Of a DNA stretch of 22,122 nt, positions 7,441 through 15,740 are shown one piece after another. The notes below the pieces were generated by a model. It was not told the origin of the DNA, searched no databases, and was given only the letters and a program-made list of their open reading frames with translations. Within the stretch, counting starts at the first letter, position 1; every line of letters starts with the position of its first letter. Origin of the DNA: Clostridia bacterium (GTDB lineage Bacteria > Bacillota_A > Clostridia > Oscillospirales > Acutalibacteraceae); the NCBI GenBank assembly GCA_017549665.1, contig JAFYUD010000167.1:1-22122 (forward strand), read 5' to 3'. A program made the position numbers and the translations under genes.

Positions 7441-8768
7441 TTATTGTTTAAAGCACTCATTATACTGTCTTACCCATTTAAGCACGGCCATTCGGTTATA
7501 TTTCTTCGGCATTGCGGCTGTGACAGCGGTTGCTCTTGCAATTTCAAGACCGAGACGAAGCACTTTTTTAAGCACTTTCTTATCATTGATAAGTCCGACA
7601 ACCTTCTTCTTCATATCGTCAAACTTCATTCCGCCGAGCATTGCACCGAGGCTTGTATCATCAGCACCGATTGTCATATCATCTGCATTGAGAATTCCCG
7701 TCGCAAAGATATAATCAAGTTCACGGCCTTCAAGACGTGTAAGCATAAGCTTGACACATGCGAGAGGCGCAAGAGCAGCACCAATTTTCTTATAAAATTC
7801 AGTCTGATACTGCCACAGAGATTCAGCGCTGAATGATTTATCTGCATCTGCAATAACAGCATCAGCAAGGATTCTCGCAGCCTTGAAGCTGTTTGCAATA
7901 CCTGAGCCGATAACAGGTACAGTCATAAATGCACTGTCACCGATAGCTGCATAACCGTCTGCAACAAGCACGCCGAGAGGCTGACGGACGGGAATCTTTG
8001 CGAAATGACCGCCACGAAGCTTCTCTTCACCAATACAGGGGTTTTCACTGCGAAGTACAGACATACTTCTTTCAACCTCTGCCATATCAATTTCATCAAA
8101 TCTGCCGATAAGCACATCTGCATAATTTTCTTCATCTGCAACCCATGAAATACCTGCTTTTCCTTCGGGAAGCATAATAAGCTTGAATTTATCAATTTCA
8201 GGAACCTGGGCAACCTTATTCCAGAATGCTCTGTAAACGTAAAACTGTTCGAAATTGCAGGTCTGACGCTGAATACCCAGTGAACCTGGAAGAGACATTC
8301 TCACAGGAGAATCAATTCCGCAGGCATCAATAATAAGATCTGCAAATTTATCGCCATCAGATGTTTTTATACCGACAATTCTGTTGCCGTAGAGAATTGC
8401 AGACTTTACCTCACAGTCAAAACAAACTTTACGCCTGCATTTTCTGCGTGTCCGATTATGTAATTATAAATATCTCTGCGCTCCATCTGAATTTCAAGCT
8501 CATCAACAGGAGTATTCTGATGAAGAGCAGTTTCGTAAGCAGGACCGTAGAATGTCATGTCATTCTTAAGCTTATAAAGTGACTTGTCGGGAATATCAAG
8601 ACCAACTGCCGCAAATGCTTTTTTGTCAAAAATATCTGTCCAGTCATGACCCATGCTGTCCCTAGAATTTTTCTCATAAACAGTAACATCAAAACCGTTC
8701 TGAGCAAGCAGCATACCTGCAGTAATACCGCCGTGTCCTCCGCCTGCAACAATTATCTTTCTGCTCAT
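7441..8768 (-). pseudogene. FAD-dependent oxidoreductase, split by a one-base frameshift
   Basis: Two minus-strand reading frames form one gene. The 5' part (8768-8406, 120 aa) starts MSRKIIVAGGGHGGITAG, a Rossmann FAD site, and stops at TAA 8406. The 3' part is open in the -1 frame from about 8418 and continues to 7441. It includes IIDACG (a second conserved strand) and IGDSAFMTVPVIGSGI, the GD motif that binds the FAD ribityl. Inserting one T into the TTTT run at 8419-8422 restores a continuous protein of about 442 residues (KFV-F-DCEVKSAILYG), a normal length for the geranylgeranyl-reductase/PHBH-like group. AAAGGAG precedes the start and a good promoter is present. There are no other lesions, so this is either a very recent mutation or a sequencing error. 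No classical slippery heptamer is seen. Confidence 0.85.
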
Positions 8769-8806
8769 AAAAATTCTCCTTTATCACAATACTTTGTAAC
8801 AATTTC

Positions 8807-8835
8807 ATGTTATCACAAATACTTGTATTTTTCAA
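8807..8835 (-). promoter_or_regulatory. Promoter of the FAD oxidoreductase gene
   Basis: TTGAAA (8835-8830), a 17-nt spacer and TAACAT (8812-8807), with an extended TGA. A near-repeat of the -10 region (AGTATTTGTGATAA) recurs at 8793-8781 as AGTATTGTGATAA, between the start site and the AAAGGAG ribosome site. Confidence 0.6.
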
Positions 8836-8840
8836 TACAG

Positions 8841-8873
8841 AAAATAAAAAAGAAGGCAGAATCAACTGCCTTC
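8841..8873 (-). terminator. Intrinsic terminator of the ketopantoate-reductase-family gene
   Basis: On the minus strand GAAGGCAG, loop TTGATT, CTGCCTTC, then TTTTTTATTTT. It begins 9 bases after the stop codon at 8882. Confidence 0.92.
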
Positions 8874-8881
8874 ACTGATTA

Positions 8882-9904
8882 TCAAAGCAGATCTTCAAAC
8901 ATTCTGATGTTTGAGGGAACACATTTAATTTCGCCTGACTGCTCTTTTTTGATAACTTCAACTATTCTGTCATTGATCGGTGTGGAAACACCGCATTTTC
9001 TGCCCCATTCGCAGACAACACCGTTGATTGCGTCAACCTCACAGGGTTTGCCGTTTCTGATATCCTGAAGCATTGAGGGAACAATACCTCTGTGCTTTTT
9101 CATTGCTATGGGAACAAGGAATGTTGCAAATGCACGCTTTAAAGAATTTGTGTAGTAGAAAAGCTTTGTGATATCCTTACCCTGAACAGGTACGAATTCA
9201 GCACCGGCAGCATGGCCGACATCAATACACTCCTTCATGCAACGCACTGCAATTTTTCTTGCTTCAGGGTCTTCGGAAACATCACCGAAAGTTCCGCCCA
9301 CAACTGTACCCAGACCTGAGAATGTGGCATTGATAAGAAGCTTTGACCAGCGTGCGCCGATAAGATTTGTCTCCTCGTAAACAGGACACATCAGCTCAAG
9401 AATTGACTTTACCGTATTGAACTGTTCATCAGTGATACCTTTCATCTTACCCATATGGAAAGAAAGGCTGTCAGGCTCACTTGTAAGCACGCAGACACCC
9501 GGCTCTGTAAGCTCTGCACCCCATTCAACAGTGCATCCGATTGTATGCTCGTCGCCGACAATTTCAGCGATACCCGGCTCGGGAATACCGTTCTGAAGCG
9601 TTACGATAACGCCGTCTTCAGTCATATAGTCCTTAAGAAATGCAACGACCTCTTTATTGAAAAGCTGCTTTGTCATAAGGAAAATAACATCATATTTCTT
9701 TGTCATTTCATCGGGTGTAAGAGCTGTTACGGGAACAGTCATATCAACCGTGCCTGTAATTCTAGCTCCCTTTTCTCTGAGAGCTGCGATATGAGCCTTG
9801 TTGCGGTTAATGAGGTCAACCTGACCGCCGTTTTTTGTGATGTAAGCACCAAGGACTGTGCCCAGAGAGCCTGCACCGTATATTGCACAAGTTACGTTAT
9901 TCAT
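8882..9904 (-). CDS. panE: 2-dehydropantoate 2-reductase family protein (ApbA/PanE)
   Basis: A 340-residue NADP-dependent reductase. The N-terminal Rossmann site is YGAGSLG (9-15). VTLQNG (101-106) is the conserved Asn loop, and ARWSKLLINATFSGL (184-198) holds the catalytic Lys188 and Asn192. The C-terminal helical domain has DIRNGKPCEVDAING (281-295) with Glu289 and Asp291. PanE reduces ketopantoate to pantoate in coenzyme A synthesis, but clostridial paralogues often act on other 2-oxo acids, and no panB or panC is nearby. The frame is open to 9949; ATG at 9904 is chosen because AAAGGG lies 8 bases upstream and the Rossmann fold starts there. It stands alone, with its own promoter and terminator. 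Confidence 0.88.
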   Translation of the reverse strand: MNNVTCAIYGAGSLGTVLGAYITKNGGQVDLINRNKAHIAALREKGARITGTVDMTVPVTALTPDEMTKKYDVIFLMTKQLFNKEVVAFLKDYMTEDGVIVTLQNGIPEPGIAEIVGDEHTIGCTVEWGAELTEPGVCVLTSEPDSLSFHMGKMKGITDEQFNTVKSILELMCPVYEETNLIGARWSKLLINATFSGLGTVVGGTFGDVSEDPEARKIAVRCMKECIDVGHAAGAEFVPVQGKDITKLFYYTNSLKRAFATFLVPIAMKKHRGIVPSMLQDIRNGKPCEVDAINGVVCEWGRKCGVSTPINDRIVEVIKKEQSGEIKCVPSNIRMFEDLL

Positions 9905-9937
9905 GAGAAAAACCCTTTCATATTTTATTATAAAAAT

Positions 9938-9966
9938 AACATAACACATTTTTAAGAAAAAAGCAA
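9938..9966 (-). promoter_or_regulatory. Promoter of the panE-family gene
   Basis: TTGCTT (9966-9961), a 17-nt spacer and TATGTT (9943-9938), with an extended TGT. It is divergent from the tRNA promoter. Confidence 0.5.
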
Positions 9967-9985
9967 TAAAATTTAAAATTTGGTA

Positions 9986-10014
9986 TTGACAAACGGAAAT
10001 TTATATGCTATTAT
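9986..10014 (+). promoter_or_regulatory. Promoter of the tandem serine tRNA genes
   Basis: TTGACA (9986-9991), a 17-nt spacer and TATTAT (10009-10014), with an extended TGC, 14 bases before the first tRNA. Confidence 0.85.
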
Positions 10015-10027
10015 TATTGAGCATTAT

Positions 10028-10118
10028 GGAGAGATACCGAAGTGGTCATAACGGAACGGTCTTGAAAACCGTCGTACCTTTGCGGGTACCGTGGGTTCGA
10101 ATCCCACTCTCTCCGCCA
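10028..10118 (+). tRNA. tRNA-Ser (anticodon UGA)
   Basis: A 91-nt class II tRNA. The acceptor stem is GGAGAGA/TCTCTCC with discriminator G and encoded CCA. The anticodon arm is ACGGT-CT-TGA-AA-ACCGT, the variable arm is long (about 10061-10090), and the T-loop is GGTTCGAAT-type. It reads UCA and related Ser codons. A run of ten T follows at 10119-10128. Confidence 0.97.
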
Positions 10119-10152
10119 TTTTTTTTTTACATTTTTTTAATAAATGTTACCC

Positions 10153-10246
10153 GGAGCAGTACTCAAGTTGGTGACGAGGCGCCCCTGCTAAGGGCGTAGG
10201 CCGGCTAAACCCCGGTGCGAGAGTTCGAGTCTCTCCTGCTCCGCCA
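10153..10246 (+). tRNA. tRNA-Ser (anticodon GCU)
   Basis: A 94-nt class II tRNA. The acceptor stem is GGAGCAG/CTGCTCC with encoded GCCA. The anticodon arm is CGCCC-CT-GCT-AA-GGGCG, with a long variable arm and the T-loop GTTCGAGTC. It reads AGC/AGU Ser codons. It starts 34 bases after the UGA tRNA and shares its promoter. Confidence 0.97.
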
Positions 10247-10248
10247 AC

Positions 10249-10280
10249 AAAAATCCGTTCACGATAGTGGACGGATTTTT
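10249..10280 (+). terminator. Terminator of the serine tRNA pair
   Basis: AAAAATCCGTTCAC, loop GATA, GTGGACGGATTTTT: a 14-bp stem with one T-G pair, ending in a T-run immediately after the tRNA CCA. Confidence 0.88.
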
Positions 10281-10285
10281 GTTTG

Positions 10286-10370
10286 TATTATTCATCATTC
10301 ATTTAAAAGAATGGATTTTTGAATGAATAATGAAGCCGTTTCACTGATGAATAATTAATAATGAATAATA
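10286..10370. repeat. 85-bp AT-rich element with 10-bp terminal inverted repeats
   Basis: TATTATTCAT at 10286-10295 is the exact inverse of ATGAATAATA at 10361-10370. The inside holds further copies of ATTCATT/AATGAAT-type words, so the whole can fold back on itself. It lies between two terminators and carries no gene. This is the style of a small dispersed intergenic repeat. No target-site duplication is evident and no second copy is in the window. Confidence 0.45.
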
Positions 10371-10376
10371 TTGGGC

Positions 10377-10404
10377 AAAAAAAACACCTGACATCAGGTG
10401 TTTT
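10377..10404 (-). terminator. Terminator of the murK-murQ unit
   Basis: On the minus strand AAAACACCTG, loop ATGT, CAGGTGTTTT followed by more T, 8 bases after the murQ stop. The A- and T-runs on both sides allow it to work in both directions. Confidence 0.9.
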
Positions 10405-10412
10405 CTTTTTTC

Positions 10413-11213
10413 TCATTTTTTCACCGCTTCACGGATACTCCAGTCGTTTTCTTCAAGTAGCTTTTCCGCTTCATTGTCATCACAACCGATTATTTCAGTA
10501 ACAATACCTATCATTCTCCGTCTGAGTTTTCTGTTTGTGGGGCGAAGATTTATCATCAGATTTTCGTAAACATTACCACACTTTTCCATTGCAACGGTAG
10601 AAATCATATTAAGAATAATCTTCTGCGCAGTACCTGCCTTCATACGTGTTGAGCCTGTTATAACCTCTGCCCCCGTATCAGCACATATATCAATATCAGC
10701 AGCATTTCCCAATGCAGTATCGGGATTATTTGTAACAGAAACAGCAACTGCACCGAGACTTTTTGCATAATTCACAGCCGCAATCACATATGCCGCTGAG
10801 CCTGATGCAGAAATTCCGATCAGGATATCATTCTTAGAGAAATCTCTCTTTTTCAGCTCGTCAACTGACATATCAGGATCGTCCTCTGCATTTTCAGCAG
10901 CCTTGAACATACACTTCTCACCGCCTGCAATGATACCGTTGAAAAGGTCGTATGGCACGCCGAAGGTCGGCGGACATTCTGCCGCATCGCACACGGCAAG
11001 TCTGCCTGATGTGCCGCTGCCCATATAAAACACTCTGCCGCCGTTCATTATAGTTTCTTCCACAAAATCGCAGGTTTTTTCTATTTCGGGCAACGCTTTA
11101 TCAACAGCAGAAATAACATTATTGTTTTCGTCATTGATTATTTTCAGCATATCTGCCGTTGACATTTTATCAATATTATATGTACGGCTGTTCCGCATTT
11201 CAGTATTCAGCAT
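10413..11213 (-). CDS. murQ: N-acetylmuramic acid 6-phosphate etherase
   Basis: A 266-residue SIS-domain enzyme that removes the lactyl ether from MurNAc-6-P to give GlcNAc-6-P in cell-wall recycling. It has the MurQ opening (LNTEMRN), the sugar-phosphate loop GSGTSGRL (65-72), AECPPTFG (78-85) with Glu79, AENAEDD (106-112) with Glu110 as the second conserved acid, and GSTRMKAGTAQK (187-198). The usual ASGRTPYV reads ASGSAAYV here (136-143), a change at a conserved loop. It is somewhat short (usually about 300 residues), with a small helical end. Its ATG overlaps the 3' end of the kinase gene by 7 bases, so the two are translationally coupled. Confidence 0.93.
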   Translation of the reverse strand: MLNTEMRNSRTYNIDKMSTADMLKIINDENNNVISAVDKALPEIEKTCDFVEETIMNGGRVFYMGSGTSGRLAVCDAAECPPTFGVPYDLFNGIIAGGEKCMFKAAENAEDDPDMSVDELKKRDFSKNDILIGISASGSAAYVIAAVNYAKSLGAVAVSVTNNPDTALGNAADIDICADTGAEVITGSTRMKAGTAQKIILNMISTVAMEKCGNVYENLMINLRPTNRKLRRRMIGIVTEIIGCDDNEAEKLLEENDWSIREAVKK

Positions 11214-12106
11214 GATTTACCTCCGATTTTTCCGGCAAGTGACACTGCACCGTTCACCATAGGCTCATTGAGAAATCCTGAATTATATCCTCCGCCAAGA
11301 TGATTTTCAATCATAGGAGCAAGAATATCTTTCCTTTTGCACATTCCGCCGCAAAGGACTATTCTGTCTGATTTGCCGATTTTTTCACAGCATGTGCGTA
11401 TCAGCACTGCAATTTCCTGAGCATTCCGTGAAAGGATTTTTTCAGCATCCTTGTCACCCATATCGTATGCTTCAAAAGCAACAGGCGCAAAAGCTGCAAC
11501 ACTGACAGCGCCTTCAGAATATATATTACCGATAATTTCAGGCAAAGGTCGGTTGATTTTCTTTTCAACCAGCTGACGGATAACTCCGCTATTGCTTCTG
11601 CCGTCAAAATCTTTAAATGCAGCATCAAGCACATCCGAGCCCACAGAGAACCCGCTGCCGCCTTTGTCAATCATATATCCCCATCCGCCCACACGGAACC
11701 GTTCGGAATTTTTCTGACAAAAAGCCGCTATGCCTGTGCCCATGATAACCACAACTCCGTCTTCGCCATTAAGCGCAGCTTCAAGAGCATTGTCCGTATC
11801 ACTTCCGTTGCCGTAAGCTCCGAATCCGAAGGAAGACAGAAAATTACTGATAATCACTTTGTTGTTTCCGCTGATACCGCCTGCAAGACCTGCAAAAACT
11901 GAAACCTCAGAAAGTTTTATTCCTTCGCACACCAGAGAAATACCTGCGCTTAAAATTTCCTGAGCTTTTTCAGCACCTGAATTCAAAGGGTTTGCAGAAC
12001 CGAGGAATACTCTTTTTATTTCATTTCCGTTTTCATCGGTCAGCAGAAATTCAGTTTTCGTGCCGCCTGCATCAATGCCGAGAAAATATCTGATTTTATC
12101 ATTCAT
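11207..12106 (-). CDS. murK: BadF/BadG-family sugar kinase, probable MurNAc/GlcNAc kinase
   Basis: A 299-residue ASKHA-fold kinase. Phosphate-1 motif GIDAGGTKT is at 10-18, the likely catalytic acid is in SDTDNALEAA (102-111), phosphate-2 IMGTGIAAF is at 121-129, GWGYMIDKGGSG is at 141-152, and the adenosine motif is near LCGGMCKR. BadF-type kinases encoded beside murQ phosphorylate MurNAc and GlcNAc taken up from cell-wall debris, as described for Clostridium acetobutylicum MurK. The murQ overlap supports that role; a plain GlcNAc kinase is the alternative. AAGGAG lies about 11 bases before the ATG. The gene follows the sugar-acid operon by 81 bases containing a hairpin, so it may depend partly on read-through. 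Confidence 0.83.
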   Translation of the reverse strand: MNDKIRYFLGIDAGGTKTEFLLTDENGNEIKRVFLGSANPLNSGAEKAQEILSAGISLVCEGIKLSEVSVFAGLAGGISGNNKVIISNFLSSFGFGAYGNGSDTDNALEAALNGEDGVVVIMGTGIAAFCQKNSERFRVGGWGYMIDKGGSGFSVGSDVLDAAFKDFDGRSNSGVIRQLVEKKINRPLPEIIGNIYSEGAVSVAAFAPVAFEAYDMGDKDAEKILSRNAQEIAVLIRTCCEKIGKSDRIVLCGGMCKRKDILAPMIENHLGGGYNSGFLNEPMVNGAVSLAGKIGGKSC

Positions 12107-12146
12107 TGGGATATCAGCTCCTTCTGAATATAGTTATACATTTACA

Positions 12147-12177
12147 AAAGATGCAGAAAAACTCAGTTTTCCGCATC
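12147..12177 (-). terminator. Hairpin between the sugar operon and murK (weak terminator)
   Basis: On the minus strand GATGCGGAAAA pairs with TTTTTCTGCATC around a short loop and is followed by only TTTTG. On the plus strand the same hairpin is followed by TATTTTTT. In the minus direction the short T-run suggests partial termination or processing rather than a full stop. Confidence 0.6.
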
Positions 12178-12187
12178 CTATTTTTTA

Positions 12188-13057
12188 TCAGAGCATATTG
12201 GGAATTGATTCACACTCTGTCAGCTTATCAAATCCGTAGAATTTCTGCGCATTGCCACCGAGGAACATTGCCTTTTCTTCTTCGGCAAGCTCCTTGCTTT
12301 TACGCACGAAATCATAGCTCATTTTGTAAGTGATTTCAACCATTGTACGGGGATAATCACTACCCCACATGAGCTTTTCCATGCCGCATATATCAGCAGC
12401 CTGACGGATTGACTCAATTGCTGAGGGGTAAGGATAGAATTCGCTGTTATAAAGCCATGTAATTCCGCCGCTTTCGATTCTGACATTGTCGTAACGTGCA
12501 AGCTTTATCTGCTCCTCCCATCCCTTTCGTGTAACCATTCCGAAATGACCGACAGCTATTCTAACATCAGGATACTGCTGAATAAGCTCTTTGAGTGAAT
12601 AAGTCTGAATTTCACCATCTGCAAGGTCAATTGAAACGAATTTACCCAGCTTTTCAGCTTCCTCAAAAATTTTATACTGGAATGTAAGGTCAGCTGAAGG
12701 AAGTCTGCCTCCGCAGATTTTTATTCCGTCAAAGCCGTCAAACGTATAGGGTTTGCCTTCTTCATAAAGTGAGCATATTTTCAGTCTATCAGGATACTTT
12801 GCCTTTGCCTCAAGGAGATAAGCGTCCTGATTGCCGTCAATCTCCTCCTGAGTAATGACAGCACCCGAAACGCCTGCATAATTCATGTTTGCAATAAATC
12901 TTTCTGCAGTATTTTCGTCGTCATTCATGTAAGGAGGCATCATCTGACGGATTACACCGCCGAAATTACTCTTGCCGTCACCAACGGGAAATACGTCCTT
13001 CCCGTTGACCTTACCCTTCTGAATTTTCCATAAATGTGCGTGAGCATCTATTATCAT
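12188..13057 (-). CDS. COG3618/COG2159-type amidohydrolase, predicted sugar lactonase
   Basis: A 289-residue TIM-barrel metal hydrolase. DAHAHL (4-9) gives the two metal-binding His after strand 1, VGHFG (169-173) holds His171, and WGSDYPR (231-237) holds the catalytic Asp234. The ending GGNAQKFYG is the standard C-terminal helix of the 'amidohydrolase 2' group. That group includes L-fucono-, L-rhamnono- and L-galactonolactonases as well as decarboxylases. Its position as the last gene of an operon with two sugar dehydrogenases and UxaB/UxaA favours a lactonase acting between the two oxidations. The start overlaps the UxaA stop (ATGA), showing coupling. Substrate is inferred from context only. 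Confidence 0.8.
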   Translation of the reverse strand: MIIDAHAHLWKIQKGKVNGKDVFPVGDGKSNFGGVIRQMMPPYMNDDENTAERFIANMNYAGVSGAVITQEEIDGNQDAYLLEAKAKYPDRLKICSLYEEGKPYTFDGFDGIKICGGRLPSADLTFQYKIFEEAEKLGKFVSIDLADGEIQTYSLKELIQQYPDVRIAVGHFGMVTRKGWEEQIKLARYDNVRIESGGITWLYNSEFYPYPSAIESIRQAADICGMEKLMWGSDYPRTMVEITYKMSYDFVRKSKELAEEEKAMFLGGNAQKFYGFDKLTECESIPNML

Positions 13058-14415
13058 AATGTTACACCGTCCTTGAAAATTGCAATTTCACGATAATCGT
13101 ACACTTCGTTGCACGCAGGTCTGCCGTTTGCAATTTCAGTTATAAGTTCAAACAATTCATCCTCATTGCCTGCCATAGCATCAAAATCAATCCAATGACT
13201 TTTTTTCTCATAAAGAGCTGTATTGGTCGCAATTTTGACAGTAGGCACGGGAGCACCGAGAGGTGTGCCTCGTCCTGTTGTAAAAAGAATAATATGACAG
13301 CCTGCCGCAGTAAGATTTGTAACTGCAACCATGTCATTACCGGGTCCGTTAAGAAGATTAAGACCTTTCACAGATGCAATATCACCGTAGTCAAGTACTG
13401 CAGTAACTGTTGCTGTACCGCCCTTCTGCACACAGCCGAGAGACTTCTCCTCAAGCGTCGTGATTCCGCCCTCCTTGTTTCCGGGTGAGGGATTTTCACT
13501 TACAGGCTGACCGTGAGCAATGAAATAATTCTTATAATTATTGATAAGCTTCACTGTATCATTGAAAACCGATTCATTTACACAGCGATTCATCAGAATC
13601 TGCTCTGCACCGAACATTTCCGGCACTTCTGTCAGCACCGCAATACCGTCCATTGACGTTATTTTATCGGCAATTCTGCCGCAGAGAGGGTTTGCGGTTA
13701 TGCCCGACATACCGTCACTTCCGCCGCATTTAAGACCGATTTTAAGTCTGCTTACGGGTACAGAAACCCTCTCATCCTTATCGGCAATTTCACGAAGCTC
13801 TTTTACAATTTTCACGCCCTCGGTAATTTCATCCACGCAGTCCTGAACATTAAGAAAACGGACACGCTCACTGTCATAATCACCAAGCACTTTTTTCATT
13901 TCACCGATATTGTTGTTTTCACAACCGAGACCCAGCACAAGTACACCACCTGCGTTGGGATGCTTTATAAGTCCGCAGAGAATTTTCTGAGTGATACCGT
14001 GGTCATCACCAAGCTGACTGCAGCCGTAGGGATGAGGAAAGCAAAAGCTTCCCGTCATATCTGCAATATGCTGTGCAGTTCTGTTTACACAACCGACCGT
14101 ATTGATAATCCATATATCATTTCTTATGCCTATTTCTCCGTTTTTGCGTTCATAGGCATTTATCATAACAGGACTCTGTTTTTCAGTCTGTCTGATTTCA
14201 GGTGTATACACATATTCCTGTGCGCCTGACAATGCAGTTTTCAGATTATGTGAATGAACATGCTCCCCTTCGGACATATCCGCAGACGCAACACCGATTG
14301 AAAAACCGTATTTGATTACATTTTCACCCTTTTCGATATTACGGCGTGCATATTTATGACCGTTTTCGGGATTGACAGTCACATTATCAAAGGGATGAAT
14401 CAGGACATTGCCCAT
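13054..14415 (-). CDS. uxaA: Altronate dehydratase-family protein (UxaA)
   Basis: A 453-residue protein with both parts of UxaA: an N-terminal SAF domain (about 1-72, EHVHSHNL at 51-58) and the core domain (about 95-453). The core contains HPYGCSQLGDD (128-138), GLGCENN (162-168), a KCGGSDGMSGITANP run and the typical end REIAIFKDGVTL. UxaA dehydrates D-altronate to 2-keto-3-deoxygluconate; relatives act on galactarate or fuconate. The length is a little below the E. coli enzyme (495). GGGAGG sits 7 bases before the ATG. The gene overlaps the reductase upstream by 16 bases and the hydrolase downstream by 4. The next step (KdgK/KdgA) is not in the window. Confidence 0.92.
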   Translation of the reverse strand: MGNVLIHPFDNVTVNPENGHKYARRNIEKGENVIKYGFSIGVASADMSEGEHVHSHNLKTALSGAQEYVYTPEIRQTEKQSPVMINAYERKNGEIGIRNDIWIINTVGCVNRTAQHIADMTGSFCFPHPYGCSQLGDDHGITQKILCGLIKHPNAGGVLVLGLGCENNNIGEMKKVLGDYDSERVRFLNVQDCVDEITEGVKIVKELREIADKDERVSVPVSRLKIGLKCGGSDGMSGITANPLCGRIADKITSMDGIAVLTEVPEMFGAEQILMNRCVNESVFNDTVKLINNYKNYFIAHGQPVSENPSPGNKEGGITTLEEKSLGCVQKGGTATVTAVLDYGDIASVKGLNLLNGPGNDMVAVTNLTAAGCHIILFTTGRGTPLGAPVPTVKIATNTALYEKKSHWIDFDAMAGNEDELFELITEIANGRPACNEVYDYREIAIFKDGVTL

Positions 14416-15725
14416 TTTACAGCCTCCCTGATTGTGTCTGTATGTATCTTTTCAATTGCTTCTGTCACAATGTCAGCATATTTTTCCAGAGATGCACCCC
14501 AGAGATTTTCAGCTGAAAGAATTGCGGGGATATCATTATCCCTTATAAAATCAACTGCTGCTTTATCATCAGAAACTTCGTTATTCTTATAATACTCAAT
14601 AAGGCAACCGAGAGCAAAAAGAAGTGTTTTCGGTGCATCACCTGTTTTTTCAATATAATCATTGATTGTAGGCATGACACGAGCCTTGAATTTGCTTACG
14701 GAATTAAGCGAAATTGACTTCCAGAGGTGTCTTATATAAGGATTTGCAAATCTTTCAAGCACTGCTGCGGCAAAATCCTTATTCTCCTGAGTTTCACCGA
14801 GCATGGGAAGAATATAATCTGACAGACATTTGTCAAGATAGCTTCTGAGAAGCTCATCCTTCACGCTTTCACCGACAGTTTCAACACCGCAAAGCAAGGA
14901 AGGGAAAACGAGAGAAGTATGCGAGCCGTTAAGAATGCGCACCTTCATTTTTTTATAGGGAGCGGCATTATCTGTCCAGATAACATTGAAGCCTGCTTTT
15001 TTAAGGGGAAGCTCGTTTTCATAATCACCCTCGATTACCCACAGATGGAATAATTCTGCAGTGTCGAGAAGCTTATCATCATAACCTATGATTTTCTTAA
15101 GCTCCTCTGCCTCCTCCTTGGGATAGCCCGTAACGATTCTGTCAACGAGTGTATTGCTGAATTTATTTTCAGTATTGAGCCAGTTTATGAAATCATCACC
15201 GAGATTCCACAACTTTGCATAGCTGAGAACACATTTCTTCAGCTCATCACCGTTATTGTCGATAAGCTCACAAGGAAGAATGATAAATCCCTGAAGCTTC
15301 ATCTCAAAACGGTGATAAAGAAGCTGAGTAAGCTTTCCGGGAAAGGATAATGCAGGTGTGTCGAAAAACTGACACTCTTTATTGAATTCAATTCCTGCCT
15401 CTGTTGTATTTGAGACGATAAATCTCATATCGGGATTTTCAGCAAGAGCAAGATATGAAGCATAGTCTGCATACGGGTCAACACCACGGCTGACAGACTT
15501 TATTTCCTCATGAATACAGATCTCTTCCCCGTTACTGATGCCACGGAGGAAAAGATTATACTTTCCGTTCTGTTCATTGAGAATTTCTGTCTTACCGCCT
15601 TTTGTAGGCTGAACAATTACGATTTTTCCGTCGTAAAGTCCCTTTTCATTAAGTGTATGTATAAACTGTCCGACAAATCCACGCAGGAAATTTCCCGTGC
15701 CGAACTGAATAATTGTTTCTTTCAT
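14400..15725 (-). CDS. uxaB: Tagaturonate reductase-like long-chain polyol dehydrogenase (UxaB)
   Basis: A 441-residue member of the mannitol/hexuronate dehydrogenase family. The NAD site is QFGTGNFLRGF (7-17). The catalytic set sits in KVRILNGSH (261-269): Lys261, Asn266 and His269 keep the K-x4-N-x2-H spacing of the family. UxaB reduces D-tagaturonate to D-altronate, the substrate of the UxaA encoded next. A GTG three codons upstream (15734) is possible, but ATG at 15725 is preferred because GGGTGAT lies just ahead of it. It starts 15 bases after the upstream dehydrogenase stop. The related fructuronate reductase (UxuB) is the alternative, but the UxaA partner argues for tagaturonate. Confidence 0.87.
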   Translation of the reverse strand: MKETIIQFGTGNFLRGFVGQFIHTLNEKGLYDGKIVIVQPTKGGKTEILNEQNGKYNLFLRGISNGEEICIHEEIKSVSRGVDPYADYASYLALAENPDMRFIVSNTTEAGIEFNKECQFFDTPALSFPGKLTQLLYHRFEMKLQGFIILPCELIDNNGDELKKCVLSYAKLWNLGDDFINWLNTENKFSNTLVDRIVTGYPKEEAEELKKIIGYDDKLLDTAELFHLWVIEGDYENELPLKKAGFNVIWTDNAAPYKKMKVRILNGSHTSLVFPSLLCGVETVGESVKDELLRSYLDKCLSDYILPMLGETQENKDFAAAVLERFANPYIRHLWKSISLNSVSKFKARVMPTINDYIEKTGDAPKTLLFALGCLIEYYKNNEVSDDKAAVDFIRDNDIPAILSAENLWGASLEKYADIVTEAIEKIHTDTIREAVKWAMS

Positions 15726-15740
15726 TCCTATCACCCGAAA

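Noticed and set aside
8406..8425. Programmed -1 frameshifting to make the full FAD oxidoreductase
   Set aside because: No X-XXY-YYZ heptamer in the right phase and no clear downstream stem or pseudoknot; a one-base deletion in the T-run is simpler.
10005..10199. Short plus-strand open frame over the tRNA genes
   Set aside because: It lies across two clear serine tRNAs and has no ribosome site or homology.
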